From assembly GCF_017876115.1 (NCBI RefSeq), contig NZ_JAGINO010000033.1, positions 1 to 64,000 on the forward strand: DNA of 64,000 nucleotides. Direction: 5' to 3'. Shown here piece after piece: positions 7,829-16,424 of this stretch. The translations under genes and the position numbers were made by a program. Every line of letters starts with the position of its first letter. The first letter of the stretch is position 1. A model generated the notes under the pieces. The model saw only the letters and a list, made by a program, of their open reading frames with translations. It made no database searches and had not been told where the DNA came from. Origin of the DNA: Azospirillum picis. GTDB lineage: Bacteria > Pseudomonadota > Alphaproteobacteria > Azospirillales > Azospirillaceae.

Positions 7829-8893
7829 CTACACCACATCGGCGGGGGCGAGTTCGCAGCAGCTCCCGTCCTGTTCGATCTGGACGGTCGCATGGCGGAT
7901 GCCGAAACGCTCCCTCAGCGTTCCGGCGATCTCGCGCAGCAATCCGTCGTCCTGCCCCATGCCCGGACGCACGAGATGGGCGGTCAGCGCCGTCTCGGTC
8001 GTGCTGATCGGCCAGATGTGCAGGTCGTGCACCGCCGCGACACCGGGCAGACCGGCCAGGTAACGCTCGACGCCCGCCCGGTCGATGCCGTCGGGTACGG
8101 CATCCATCGCCATCCGCGCCGAATCCCGCAGCAGCCCCCAGGTCCCGACGACGATCACCAGGGCGATGACGATGCTGGTGGCGGGGTCCAGCCACAGCCA
8201 GCCGGTGAAGCGGATCGCCAGCGCAGCCACCACCACCCCCACCGACACCGCGGTGTCGGCGGCCATGTGCAGGTAGGCGCCGCGCAGGTTGATGTCGTGC
8301 TTCTGCCCGCCCATGAACAGCCATGCCGTCCAGGCGTTGATGACGATGCCGATGATCGCCACCACCATCACCGTGGTTTCGGCCACCGGTTCGGGAGAGA
8401 ACAGGCGGTCCGTCGCCTCCAGCAGGATGGCCCCCACGGCGATCAGCAGGATCATCGCGTTCAGCAGCGATGCCAGGACCGAGGCATTGCCGAATCCGTA
8501 GGTGTAGCGCCCCTGCGGCAGCCGGCGGCCCAGCCATGCCGCTCCCCAGGCCAGCAGCAGCCCCATCACGTCGCTCAGGTTGTGCCCGGCATCCGCCAGC
8601 AGTGCGGTCGAGTTGGCGACCAGCCCGTAGCCCGCCTCCACCGCCACGAAGCCGATGTTCAGCAGCGCGCCCAGCGCGAAGGACCGGTCGTAGCTCACCG
8701 GCCCATGGTGATGGCCCCCGTGCGTGTGGCCGCCGGCATGCCCGCCATGGGAGTGGGAGCCATGGGGATGGGAGCCGTGGGAATGGACCCCATGGCCGTG
8801 CCCGTCCTCCCCGTCGCCCCTCCGTTCATGCGGGTCATGCCCGTGTCCATTACCGAACGCTGTGTCGGGGGCGCTTCGGTCGCCTTGCGGCAT
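7829..8893 (-). CDS. Cation diffusion facilitator (CDF) metal exporter
   Basis: A 354-residue, six-helix transporter of the ZitB/CzcD type. The N-terminal ~70 residues hold a dense His-Gly run (HSHGSHPHGSHSHGGHAGGH), which probably binds metal. The transport site is in LLADAGHNLSDVMGLLL on helix 2 and HMAADTAVSVGVV on helix 5, the paired HxxxD motifs of the zinc subfamily. A cytoplasmic C-terminal domain contains VHDLHIWPIST. It exports Zn2+ or related divalent ions by proton antiport. Start ATG at 8893 has GAGG upstream. It converges with the phasin gene. Confidence 0.9.
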   Translation of the reverse strand: MPQGDRSAPDTAFGNGHGHDPHERRGDGEDGHGHGVHSHGSHPHGSHSHGGHAGGHTHGGHHHGPVSYDRSFALGALLNIGFVAVEAGYGLVANSTALLADAGHNLSDVMGLLLAWGAAWLGRRLPQGRYTYGFGNASVLASLLNAMILLIAVGAILLEATDRLFSPEPVAETTVMVVAIIGIVINAWTAWLFMGGQKHDINLRGAYLHMAADTAVSVGVVVAALAIRFTGWLWLDPATSIVIALVIVVGTWGLLRDSARMAMDAVPDGIDRAGVERYLAGLPGVAAVHDLHIWPISTTETALTAHLVRPGMGQDDGLLREIAGTLRERFGIRHATVQIEQDGSCCELAPADVV

Positions 8894-9059
8894 GATTGGA
8901 GACCTCGTCTCTGCACGATGGGATCGGATGCGCCGAATTCTGGGCAGCTCGGCCGGGCGGCGCAAGCCCGGCGCCCTTCCATCGCCGCCCTTGCGCCAGG
9001 TGGCTGCCGCGCCTAGCTTCGCGCGGTCTGCACATCAACCGCAAACGAAGGAAAATATC

Positions 9060-9479
9060 ATGAAGGCGCGCGTCACCTGGGTGGACGGCAAGATGTTCGT
9101 CGGCGAATCCGGCAGCGGCCACGCCGTGGTGATGGATGGTGCGCCCGAGTCCGGCGGTCGCAACGCCGGCATCCGCCCGATGGAGATGCTGCTGATCGGC
9201 ATGGGCGGCTGTACCTGCTTCGATGTGGTGATGATCCTGGAGAAGGGGCGCCAGCAGATCATCGACTGCGTTGCCGCCATCGAAGCCGAACGCGCGGACA
9301 CCGATCCCAAGGTCTTCACCAAAATCCATGTTCATTTCACGGTCAGCGGCCGCAAGCTGGACCCGGCGAAGGTCGAACGCGCAATCGCCCTGTCAGCCGA
9401 GAAATACTGCTCCGCGTCGATCATGCTCGGCCAGACCGCGACCATCACCCATGATTTCGAGGTGCTGGAAGCGCCGTAA
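9060..9479 (+). CDS. OsmC family peroxiredoxin-like protein
   Basis: A 139-residue OsmC/Ohr-fold protein. Two conserved cysteines are visible, in IGMGGCTCFDVVMIL and in SAEKYCSASIML, matching the redox pair used to reduce organic hydroperoxides. The pattern RPMEMLLIGMGGC fits the YhfA-like OsmC branch rather than true Ohr, so the substrate is uncertain. The start follows AAGGAAAATATC. It is divergent from the CDF gene, with a 166-base gap. Confidence 0.85.
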   Translation: MKARVTWVDGKMFVGESGSGHAVVMDGAPESGGRNAGIRPMEMLLIGMGGCTCFDVVMILEKGRQQIIDCVAAIEAERADTDPKVFTKIHVHFTVSGRKLDPAKVERAIALSAEKYCSASIMLGQTATITHDFEVLEAP

Positions 9480-9627
9480 AAGCCGCTTTCAGCGGCGTCA
9501 CCTCCGCCCGGAACGCCCGATACCGGCGGCATCCAGGTTGCGGAAAAGACCGGCCTCCCTTATGAGGTTGCATACGAGCGCATGAATCGCGTAAATCGGT
9601 TCATACCGGATTATCTGCGATCAAAGC

Positions 9628-11697
9628 GTGCGGCGGCTGATCTTCCTTCTTGGCATCCTCCCTGCCGCATCCGCGCTGGCCGAGGAGCCGACGGCGAGCC
9701 TGTCGGACTGGGGCGGCATCGGGCTGCTGCAGATGCCCAACGCACGGATGGCTCCGGACGGCTCAATGAGCGGCGGGCTGGCCGCGCTCGGCACCCTGCA
9801 CCGCCATGTCGCCATCTCCGCACAGCCTCTGCCGTGGTTTGAGCTCACCGCGCGCAACAGCGCCTATCCCGGCTATTTCGGACTGAGCGAGCCGGGCCTC
9901 GACCTGAAGGTCCGCCTGCGGCGGGAAGACGAAGCCGGGCCGGCCCTCGTTGTCGGCGGCCGCGACGTCACCGGCTCGGGCTTGGACCTTCCGGGCAAGG
10001 GCCGCTTCGCCGGCGAATATCTGGCGCTGTCGCGCCGCTGGCGGGATTTCGACCTGACGCTCGGGTTCGGCTGGGGAGCCTTCGGCGAGGCGGGTCAGCT
10101 CCGCAATCCGCTGCGCGTCCTTGGCGGACGCTTCAAGCGTGACCGCGATCCCTCGGCGGTGCCGACCGTCCGCGGCCCCAAGGCATGGTTCGGAGGCGAG
10201 CGCATCGCCCTGTTCGGCGGCGTCGAATGGCACACACCGTTGGACGGGCTGAGCCTGAAGCTGGAGTCCTCCGGCGACCGCTTCCGTGCGCAACGGCAGG
10301 ACGAACCCGGCTTCGAGCCCGGCAGCCGCTACAGCCTCGGCCTTTCCTGGCGTCCCGTGTCCTGGATCGACCTGGGAGCGGCCTACGAACAGCGCCGGCG
10401 CGTCATGCTTCGCCTGTCCATCCGCTACGATCCGGCCGTGGACGCCGACCTGCCGAACCGGCCACCGCCCGCCATCGGACCTCGCCCCGCCCCGGGAGTG
10501 GCGCTGTCGCCGGACGCCGTGCGGATCGTGGCCCGGTCCCGCGGCCTTCCGGCCCGCGCGGTGGCCATCGGGGGAGATACCGCGACGCTGTGGCTCGATC
10601 CGGCCGGCACCGGCCGGCAGCCGCTGGCGCGCGAAGCCGGCGACGCTGCCCGGCTGCTCGCCGACCTCGCCCCGGCGCAGGTGGAGCGGCTGCGGGTGGT
10701 CACCGGTGCCGGCGGACTGGAGGGTGCCAGCATGACGCTGCTGCGCCGGGACCTTGAGCGTGCTGTCATCGGCCGCGGCAGCATCGAGGAGATCTGGCGG
10801 ACCGCGGAGTTCACGTCACCGGCAGCCCACCCGCCGGGATGGCGCCCCCGCCTCGACCTCTCGACCCGGCTGGTCGCTGCCTTCGACCTTGCGGAGTTGG
10901 GATCGCCGCTGGTCGAGCGCACCTACACGGACCTCCTGCTGCAGGCCGAACCCTTGCGCGGGCTGGTGGCGGGAGCGGGATTGCGGGTGAATGCCGGCGA
11001 TACCGTCAGCCTGCTCGACACCAATGCCCTCCCGCCGGGCCGGCCGGTCCGCAGCGACCTGCCGCGCTACACCCGGCGGCGCCTTTCCCCGGACCACCTC
11101 TATGCCGCGTGGCTCGCCAGCCCGGCGACCGGGGTGACCACCCGCCTGTCGGCCGGATATCTGGAGGAGATGTATGCCGGCATCGGGATGGAGGCGCTCT
11201 ACCAGCCGCAGGCCGCGCGATGGGCGATGGGCCTCGACGTGAACCGTGCATGGAAGCGGCGGCCCGATGACCTGTTCCGCATCGACCCCGCCGACGGGCA
11301 TGCCACCGGACAGGCAAGCCTGTATTGGGAAGCGCCGGGCGCCGGCACCACCACGGCGCTGCGGCTTGGCCGCTATCTGGGCGGCGACTGGGGCGGGACG
11401 CTGGAGGTCATGCGCCGCTTCGACGGTGGGATCGGGCTGTCGGCTCACGGCACCTGGACCGAAGCTCCTGACCGTACGCGGAGCCGGTTCGGCGGGCGGC
11501 TGGACTGGGGCGTGTCGCTGGTCGTGCCGATCGCCGCGTCGGCCTGGATGCCGGTCGGCGGCACGGTCGAGACGGCGGTGCGGACGCTGGGGCGCGATGC
11601 CGGGCAACGGCTGTCGCAGCCGCTGCCGCTCTACGACCTGCGGGTGCCGGGCGGTTACGGGCGCCTCGCCGGCACATGGCGGCGCCTCCTGGAGTGA
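9628..11697 (+). CDS. YjbH-domain outer-membrane protein
   Basis: A 689-residue exported protein, close to the 700 residues of E. coli YjbH. A GTG start gives a signal peptide (RRLIFLLGILPAASALA). The mature part opens with SLSDWGGIGLLQMPNARMAPDG, the conserved YjbH start motif, and then alternates short amphipathic strands as in a beta-barrel (GFGWGAFGE, YSLGLSWRPVSWIDLGAAYE). YjbH is linked to exopolysaccharide export with YjbEFG, but those partners are not adjacent here. There is no strong ribosome-binding site before GTG 9628. Confidence 0.8.
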   Translation: MRRLIFLLGILPAASALAEEPTASLSDWGGIGLLQMPNARMAPDGSMSGGLAALGTLHRHVAISAQPLPWFELTARNSAYPGYFGLSEPGLDLKVRLRREDEAGPALVVGGRDVTGSGLDLPGKGRFAGEYLALSRRWRDFDLTLGFGWGAFGEAGQLRNPLRVLGGRFKRDRDPSAVPTVRGPKAWFGGERIALFGGVEWHTPLDGLSLKLESSGDRFRAQRQDEPGFEPGSRYSLGLSWRPVSWIDLGAAYEQRRRVMLRLSIRYDPAVDADLPNRPPPAIGPRPAPGVALSPDAVRIVARSRGLPARAVAIGGDTATLWLDPAGTGRQPLAREAGDAARLLADLAPAQVERLRVVTGAGGLEGASMTLLRRDLERAVIGRGSIEEIWRTAEFTSPAAHPPGWRPRLDLSTRLVAAFDLAELGSPLVERTYTDLLLQAEPLRGLVAGAGLRVNAGDTVSLLDTNALPPGRPVRSDLPRYTRRRLSPDHLYAAWLASPATGVTTRLSAGYLEEMYAGIGMEALYQPQAARWAMGLDVNRAWKRRPDDLFRIDPADGHATGQASLYWEAPGAGTTTALRLGRYLGGDWGGTLEVMRRFDGGIGLSAHGTWTEAPDRTRSRFGGRLDWGVSLVVPIAASAWMPVGGTVETAVRTLGRDAGQRLSQPLPLYDLRVPGGYGRLAGTWRRLLE

Positions 11698-11744
11698 CGG
11701 AGTACGGCAGGACCGCAGCCGGCGCCGGCTGTGGCCCGGAGCGC

Positions 11745-11796
11745 CTTTCGGTGTGATCGTTTCAGGCGGTACAGCTTGAAACGATCACACCGAAAG
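11745..11796. terminator. Perfect 20-bp hairpin between convergent genes
   Basis: The arms at 11745-11764 and 11777-11796 are perfect 20-bp complements with a 12-base loop. They sit between the ends of the YjbH gene (+) and the small secreted gene (-). There is no clear T-run, so a bidirectional terminator role is inferred from position and symmetry. Confidence 0.6.
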
Positions 11797-11810
11797 CCTG
11801 TCCGGGCAGG

Positions 11811-12428
11811 TTAGCGGCGCTGCGAGATGTCGCCGGTGTGCGGGTTCAGCACCACGGTGGACCACTGGCCCTGCGGGTCCATCGCGCTGGCAACATACAT
11901 GTCGCCGTCCTTGCGGAAGTCACGGACCATGCTGTAGCCGGACGCGCTGAGGCGGTTCAGCAGGGTGGTCTGGGCCAGTTCGATCGGGCGCTGGCCGGGG
12001 CCACGGCGTCCGGCGAGGTCGGCCTGCGACATCCCCTGGCCAGCATCGCGCCCAGTCATGCGGTCGCTGCTCCGGGAATAAGCCGAGCCGGTGGCCGTGC
12101 GGTCCATCGCGCTGCCGGTGCTGCCGGACATGCCGGCCTGGTTATGATGGCTGCGGGCACGGGCGCCGTCCTTGTAGCCGCCATGGCCATAGTCATTCCG
12201 GTTGTGCATGGTGCCGTCGGCGGACGAGCCGCTGGTGGCGGCCGTACCGGTCCAGGGATCGTTCTGGACGCCGGGCAGGCTGTTGACCACGGGGGCTTCG
12301 CTGTTGCCGGCGGAGTTGGTCGATTTCTCGTAGTTGAGGTCGTCCGAGCGGCTGGCGCCCTGGGCCATCGCGGCCGGGGCGGTGACGAGGGAAGCGGCGA
12401 GAACCGCAAGGCAAAGCTTGGTCTTCAT
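11811..12428 (-). CDS. Secreted hypothetical protein
   Basis: This 205-residue protein starts with a clear signal peptide (MKTKLCLAVLAASLVTAPAAMAQ) and a strong AGGAGG ribosome-binding site. The middle is low-complexity, rich in Ser, Gly, Asn, His and Arg. The last ~60 residues (RLSASGYSMVRDFRKDGDMYVASAMDPQGQW and VVLNPHTGDI) resemble a PepSY-like fold in which a beta sheet ends in a xGxI motif. The role is unknown. A periplasmic binding or inhibitor function is only a guess from that resemblance. Confidence 0.75.
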   Translation of the reverse strand: MKTKLCLAVLAASLVTAPAAMAQGASRSDDLNYEKSTNSAGNSEAPVVNSLPGVQNDPWTGTAATSGSSADGTMHNRNDYGHGGYKDGARARSHHNQAGMSGSTGSAMDRTATGSAYSRSSDRMTGRDAGQGMSQADLAGRRGPGQRPIELAQTTLLNRLSASGYSMVRDFRKDGDMYVASAMDPQGQWSTVVLNPHTGDISQRR

Positions 12429-12792
12429 CTTTTCCTCCTGTCGTCCTGTCTGGTCCCCGTCTTGGGGAAGTCCCCCAGGACGGAATGCCGGCGGCTGGAC
12501 CGCCGGCCTCTCGGACAAGCACAACACGCGATAGCGGACCTTGTTGCCCGAAAACCTCAAGGTCACCCCATCTGCGGGATGTCGGTGCAAGGTGCCGGGA
12601 ACAACGTGCCGGTTAGGCTGTTCTGCACTTACGAATGCCGCCGCACCGGCTGCGCTTCCTCACCTTGGCCATACTTGGTAACGGGTACGGACCGGAGTCT
12701 CGAAGACAGTGTCATTGGTGAGGACGGTACCATCTTGTCTCATGCGCGACGCCCGAAATCCTTAACCAGGTCTTCGGCGAGCGAGGGAGGGT
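12429..12792. other. Intergenic region with a possible general-stress promoter
   Basis: This gap separates the divergent secreted protein and the DUF1328 gene. GGAAC (12598-12602), a 16-base spacer and TGTT (12619-12622) resemble the EcfG-type stress promoter (consensus GGAAC-N16/17-CGTT) facing DUF1328, with one mismatch in the -10 element. The leader would be about 160 bases. Nothing else is recognised here. Confidence 0.35.
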
Positions 12793-12960
12793 ATGATGCT
12801 CTATTGGGCTCTCGTTTTCTTCGTCATCGCGCTGATCGCCGGCGCGCTGGGGTTCGGCGGAATCGCGTCGGCCACATCCGGCATCGCGCAGATCCTGTTC
12901 TTCCTCTTCCTGGTGCTGTTCGCCATCAGCCTGATCATGGGCCTGGTGCGGCGCCGATAG
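12793..12960 (+). CDS. DUF1328 (YtjA-type) small membrane protein
   Basis: A 55-residue protein, [20 protein letters not shown] followed by [36 protein letters not shown]. Two hydrophobic helices and the GFGGIA turn are diagnostic of the DUF1328/UPF0391 family. The start has GAGGGAGG upstream; ATG 12793 and ATG 12796 are both possible. The function is unknown, but relatives are often induced by stress. Two large hairpins lie directly downstream. Confidence 0.85.
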   Translation: MMLYWALVFFVIALIAGALGFGGIASATSGIAQILFFLFLVLFAISLIMGLVRRR

Positions 12961-13370
12961 CCGTTCCGCCGGGTCTGGCAAGCCGTTCGTCGGTTTGCCA
13001 GGCCCGGCAGGGAACCATCACCGGCCCGTCCGGTTGGTGATGGCATCACCTTGATGCTGCAACACTCTCTTCTCCCCCCGATGTGACGCCGGGGTTGCCC
13101 CGACGGCGCTTCGATTGTCCCCGCCTATGGCGGCGTCCTCCCCCGGACGCCGCCATTCTTTTTTCCGGCCATCGGCGCCGATGGCGGACAGGTGCTCCGG
13201 AAAAAGCGAAGGGGGCGCCCGCGATCTGGACACCCCCTCGTTTCAGTCGCGTTCCACTCGGGCTTCCCCCAGCGCCCACTCGACGGATTTCAGCCAACCC
13301 CGAGCCGACCCCGCAGGGGCGATCCTGCTTGCGGACCCGCCAGCCGCCCGGCGGCATGGCGCGGTGGGCC
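12961..13370. other. Gap rich in hairpins, no gene recognised
   Basis: A long stem (12968-12984 with 12992-13008, with a few wobble pairs and a 7-base loop) follows DUF1328. A second inverted repeat, ATCACC/GGTGAT, lies at 13016-13040. A strong intrinsic terminator follows at 13127-13165, then a perfect 18-bp palindrome (GCCATCGGCGCCGATGGC, 13168-13185). The stretch to 13370 has no clear coding signal. Confidence 0.5.
13127..13165 (+). terminator. Strong intrinsic terminator, plus strand
   Basis: A perfect 12-bp stem (ATGGCGGCGTCC at 13127-13138 with GGACGCCGCCAT at 13145-13156) and a 6-base loop are followed by TCTTTTTTCC. It lies 167 bases after DUF1328, with another large hairpin in between. 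It may end a long DUF1328 transcript or an unannotated small RNA. Confidence 0.75.
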
Positions 13371-14153
13371 TCAGGCGTCGCTGTCGTCGTCCGGGCTTTC
13401 CCCTTCCATCAGCAGGCGGAGTGCGCGGCGCCCGCGGGACAGGCGCGATTTCACGGTGCCGATCGAGATGCCGAGAATGTCGGCCGCCTCGTTGTAGGAG
13501 ATGCCCTCCAGCCCGATCAGAAGCACGACCTCACGCTGCTCGTTCGGCAGCAGCCCCAACGCACGGCGCAGGTCGCGCAGTTCCATCCGCACGAACTGCG
13601 ACCCGGGTGCGGCCCCGATCGCCGCCTGGGCCTCCGCGTCGATGTCGACCACCGGCTGGCGGCGACGGACGCCGTTGATGTGCAGGTTGCGCAGGATCGT
13701 GAACAGCCAGGCCCGCAGATTCGTCCCCGGACGCCAGAGATGCAGGCGCGACAGCGCCCGCTCCAGGCATTCCTGGACAAGATCGTCGGCAAGGGTGGCG
13801 TCGCGGACCATGGCGCGGGCGAAGCGGCGGAGCCGCGGAATTTCCTCTTCTATCTGGCGGATCACCGCCGGGTCGGGCGGTGCGTTCGGATCGGGGCGGT
13901 ATTCGTCCTCGGCAACCGCAGCGCCATCCCGGTCCGCGGACGCATCCAGATCCTGTTCGCCGTCGAAATCGGCATCACCGCTGCTGCCGTTCGCGCTGGG
14001 CCGGCCAGCATTCGGGTCGGTGTCTTGTTCCGTGAAGTCCGGCGCACTGTCCGAGCGGGTCCGGCCGACGGCCTCTGCTCCGAAAGCTGCCGGCTCGATC
14101 GGAGCCGGGCTGCGCATTCGGTGGCTCACGGTGGTCGCGACGTGGTTCGCCAT
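13371..14153 (-). CDS. ECF-type RNA polymerase sigma factor with long acidic N-terminus
   Basis: A 260-residue protein. Residues from about 97 form a sigma-70 family ECF core: region 2 (RRFARAMVRDATLADDLVQE, then RPGTNLRAWLFTILRN) and region 4 (LPNEQREVVLLIGLEGISYN followed by EAADILGISIGTVKSRL). It would direct RNA polymerase to a specific stress or envelope promoter set. The first ~95 residues are acidic, Asp/Pro/Gly-rich and look disordered, making it longer than the usual ~180. The ATG at 14153 has GGAGG 13 bases upstream, a rather long spacing. No anti-sigma gene is adjacent. Confidence 0.88.
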   Translation of the reverse strand: MANHVATTVSHRMRSPAPIEPAAFGAEAVGRTRSDSAPDFTEQDTDPNAGRPSANGSSGDADFDGEQDLDASADRDGAAVAEDEYRPDPNAPPDPAVIRQIEEEIPRLRRFARAMVRDATLADDLVQECLERALSRLHLWRPGTNLRAWLFTILRNLHINGVRRRQPVVDIDAEAQAAIGAAPGSQFVRMELRDLRRALGLLPNEQREVVLLIGLEGISYNEAADILGISIGTVKSRLSRGRRALRLLMEGESPDDDSDA

Positions 14154-14701
14154 CGGTAAAACGATGCCTCCTTCAATGCCGTACGCCGCAGCGGCGCAGG
14201 TGGTTTTGCGCCGCCGGAGCCTCCGGCGCGACAGCCCCGGTACGAAGATTTGCCCTTCATACCGGGGTGTCGAATTTGCAGCCGATTATCTGGCCCGATC
14301 CGTACGTAATGAGCGGACAAAGCACCCGCCAGTTGGGAAAAAGGCTAGTGCGCTATTCAATGTGGCCAGAGTACCCCTTGTATCCCACCGCTGTCGCCGT
14401 TCGGGTGTTGGCACAAAACTTGTTCATTCGTTATGTCTCCAGCACCACTGGAGGACGCATGAACGAGATGAAAATAAAAAGACCGAACGGCAATCACCGG
14501 TCGGCCTGCGGATTTTCTATTGGCTGCGCCACATCAAGCACTTCCAGCGATGTATTACGGCGCCTTCCACTCGGCGGTTCAGCCTATACCGCATTCGACC
14601 GTCTCGTCTGTCGGTCAATCGCCGGGAAGTCGGCGGCTGTCCTTTCGATGTTCTCCGATCGCATCAATAAAATGATACAGGGGGGTCGCGTGGACCACCA
14701 C
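14154..14701. other. Divergent intergenic region with promoter-like signals
   Basis: This 0.55 kb gap lies between the sigma factor and the transglycosylase. It is less GC-rich around 14280-14560. TTGGCA (14408-14413) and TTATGT (14431-14436) are 17 bases apart. GGAGG (14450-14454) stands just before ATG 14459, which is in frame with the transglycosylase but far upstream of its signal peptide. No separate gene is recognised. Confidence 0.45.
14408..14436 (+). promoter_or_regulatory. Candidate promoter upstream of the lytic transglycosylase
   Basis: TTGGCA-N17-TTATGT fits a housekeeping promoter, with a start near 14443. The same bases (TGGCAC-N5-TTGT) are close to a sigma-54 site but lack the critical GC at -12, so sigma-70 is preferred. 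Confidence 0.4.
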
Positions 14702-15712
14702 ATGAACCTTTGCGGTACGCCGTCCGCACCGCAGGCCGGCCGGGCCGGCACCCGGACCAGGGCGCGCACTTTCCGTTCGACGTGCATCGCAATGCTGGCG
14801 GCGGGCCTTCTGCTCCCAGGCCTTCTGGCGACGACACCGGCCCAGGCCGGCGTCGCCGAGCGGACGGTTGCGGCGTTACAGGCCCTGGCGGGCAAGGGAA
14901 GCGCGCGGGCACAATTTGAACTGGCGCAGCATTACGAGCGTGGCGACGGCGTCCAGAACGATTCAAGGATGGCGCTGGCGCTCTATTGCCGCGCCGCCCG
15001 GCAGGATTACGCCGACGCCGCGCTAATGGCCGGGCGCATGCACATCGGCGGGGTGGGAGGCGTCGGCAAGGACGCCGAACTCGGACGGGCATGGCTGCGC
15101 AAGGCCGCCGCGCTGGGCAGCGAGCAGGCCGTCCAGCTCGTCGGCCAGCCGAAGGCGAATGCGAAGGCACCGGACCGCTGCGAACCTCCCAGCATCCGCT
15201 GGGGCGTGATCCGCAAGCCTCCTGCGGAGATCCAGGCGATGGTGCAGAAGATGGCGCCGACCTACGGCCTCGACCCGGAGCTCGTGCTGGCGGTGATCGC
15301 GGTGGAATCCGGCTACCGCGTCGACGCGGTGTCAGAGAAGAGCGCCATGGGCCTGATGCAGTTGATCCCGGAAACCGCCGAGCGGTTCGGCGTCACCAAG
15401 CCCTACGACCCGGAACAGAACCTGCGTGGCGGCATGAAGTACCTGCGCTGGCTGCTGGCCTATTTCGACGGGAACGTGACCTTTGCGCTGGCCGGCTACA
15501 ATGCGGGCGAAGGGGCGGTGCTCCAGTACAAGGGGGTCCCTCCCTACCGCGAGACGCAGGATTACGTGGCCAAGCTACACACCCTGTACGCGCGCAACTA
15601 CCACCCCTTCAACCGTGACATCACGCAGTCGGCCGGGCTGGTCAGCAGCACGCGAGAGGAGGTGGCGGAACTGTCGCTTACCCCCAAAGCGCGCGGCGGC
15701 GGAAAGCGTTGA
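14702..15712 (+). CDS. Lytic transglycosylase with Sel1 repeats
   Basis: From ATG 14702 the protein has 336 residues. It has a signal peptide with its core at MLAAGLLLPGLLATTPAQAG, two Sel1-like repeats at about residues 55-147 (ARAQFELAQHYERGDGVQND), and an SLT domain. The catalytic glutamate is in LAVIAVESGYR (about E202), with SAMGLMQLIPETAERFGV and FALAGYNAGEGAV downstream. Enzymes of this type cleave peptidoglycan to anhydromuropeptides and open the wall for growth or secretion machines. Start choice is uncertain: GTG 14690 behind GGGGGG and ATG 14459 behind GGAGG are in frame too. Confidence 0.88.
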   Translation: MNLCGTPSAPQAGRAGTRTRARTFRSTCIAMLAAGLLLPGLLATTPAQAGVAERTVAALQALAGKGSARAQFELAQHYERGDGVQNDSRMALALYCRAARQDYADAALMAGRMHIGGVGGVGKDAELGRAWLRKAAALGSEQAVQLVGQPKANAKAPDRCEPPSIRWGVIRKPPAEIQAMVQKMAPTYGLDPELVLAVIAVESGYRVDAVSEKSAMGLMQLIPETAERFGVTKPYDPEQNLRGGMKYLRWLLAYFDGNVTFALAGYNAGEGAVLQYKGVPPYRETQDYVAKLHTLYARNYHPFNRDITQSAGLVSSTREEVAELSLTPKARGGGKR

Positions 15713-15820
15713 GAACGCAGGATTGCGAATCGGAAAAAAGCGACTCGGGGCGACTCGGAGGATGGTTGGTTAACACTTTGGTCATAAAGTGACCATTACC
15801 CTCGGGACTCGACGGATTTC

Positions 15821-15859
15821 GCGGGTGCCGGACGCCCCACGCAGTCCGGCGACACCCGC
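15821..15859 (+). repeat. Nested hairpin in the leader of the next small gene
   Basis: GCGGGTG/CACCCGC and CCGGA/TCCGG pair as one interrupted stem, ending 36 bases before ATG 15896. A smaller repeat, CACTTT-GGTCAT-AAAGTG, lies at about 15774-15791. A regulatory role is possible but unsupported. Confidence 0.4.
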
Positions 15860-15895
15860 AGCGTTTCACTCGAACGTTCCCCGAGGACCCGCCCG

Positions 15896-16231
15896 ATGCC
15901 CATGGCCGCCGACGTCGATACCATCGAACGCACCTCCATCGTCGCCCACACCCTTCTGAACGAACTGCACGACATCCTGGCCCTGCCCAAGGCGCCGGAC
16001 GACGTCACCCTGGGCATCCTCATGGGCATGGCCATGTTCCTCGACGACAAGGTCGGGCCGATGCGCGCCAAGCGCCTGATGAGCGAGGCGCCCACCATCG
16101 TCCTCAAGACCGACGCCCACGTCACCGGCGACCAGGCCCAGCGCATCCTTCCCGTGCTCCGGGCTTTCGGCGACCACCTGAAGGAACTGCGCCTGAAGGT
16201 CGAGCGCCCCGTGAACGGCGCCGTGGGCTGA
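15896..16231 (+). CDS. Conserved hypothetical protein, 111 residues
   Basis: No family is recognised. The protein is small, soluble and mostly helical by composition (MAADVDTIERTSIVAHTLLN, then a hydrophobic LGILMGMAMFLDDKVG segment). There is no signal peptide and no catalytic motif. GAGG lies 10 bases before the ATG, codon use matches the neighbours, and a clear terminator follows, so it is probably a real single-gene unit. Confidence 0.65.
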   Translation: MPMAADVDTIERTSIVAHTLLNELHDILALPKAPDDVTLGILMGMAMFLDDKVGPMRAKRLMSEAPTIVLKTDAHVTGDQAQRILPVLRAFGDHLKELRLKVERPVNGAVG

Positions 16232-16289
16232 CCCGCAGGTTCCGGCCCCCTCCACGCCCTCCGGCGTCAGGCGATCCGATGTCATGAAG

Positions 16290-16320
16290 GGCCCGGCGCC
16301 GCAAGGTGCCGGGCCTTTTT
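16290..16320 (+). terminator. Intrinsic terminator
   Basis: An 11-bp stem (GGCCCGGCGCC, loop GCAA, GGTGCCGGGCC, with one G-T pair) is followed by TTTTT. It ends the hypothetical gene at 15896-16231. Confidence 0.85.
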
Positions 16321-16424
16321 GCCGTCCGGGCCGGCCGATCAGGCAGCCGCGGGCGTTTGCCCGGCGCGCGGGGACCCGTTTGGCGGCTTGACCCGCCGGC
16401 GGATTGGGCGGAAGCTTCCGTTCC

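Noticed and set aside
14408-14424. Sigma-54-like site TGGCAC-N5-TTGT upstream of the transglycosylase
   Set aside because: The essential GC of the -12 element is GT here, and a sigma-70 reading of the same bases has good spacing.
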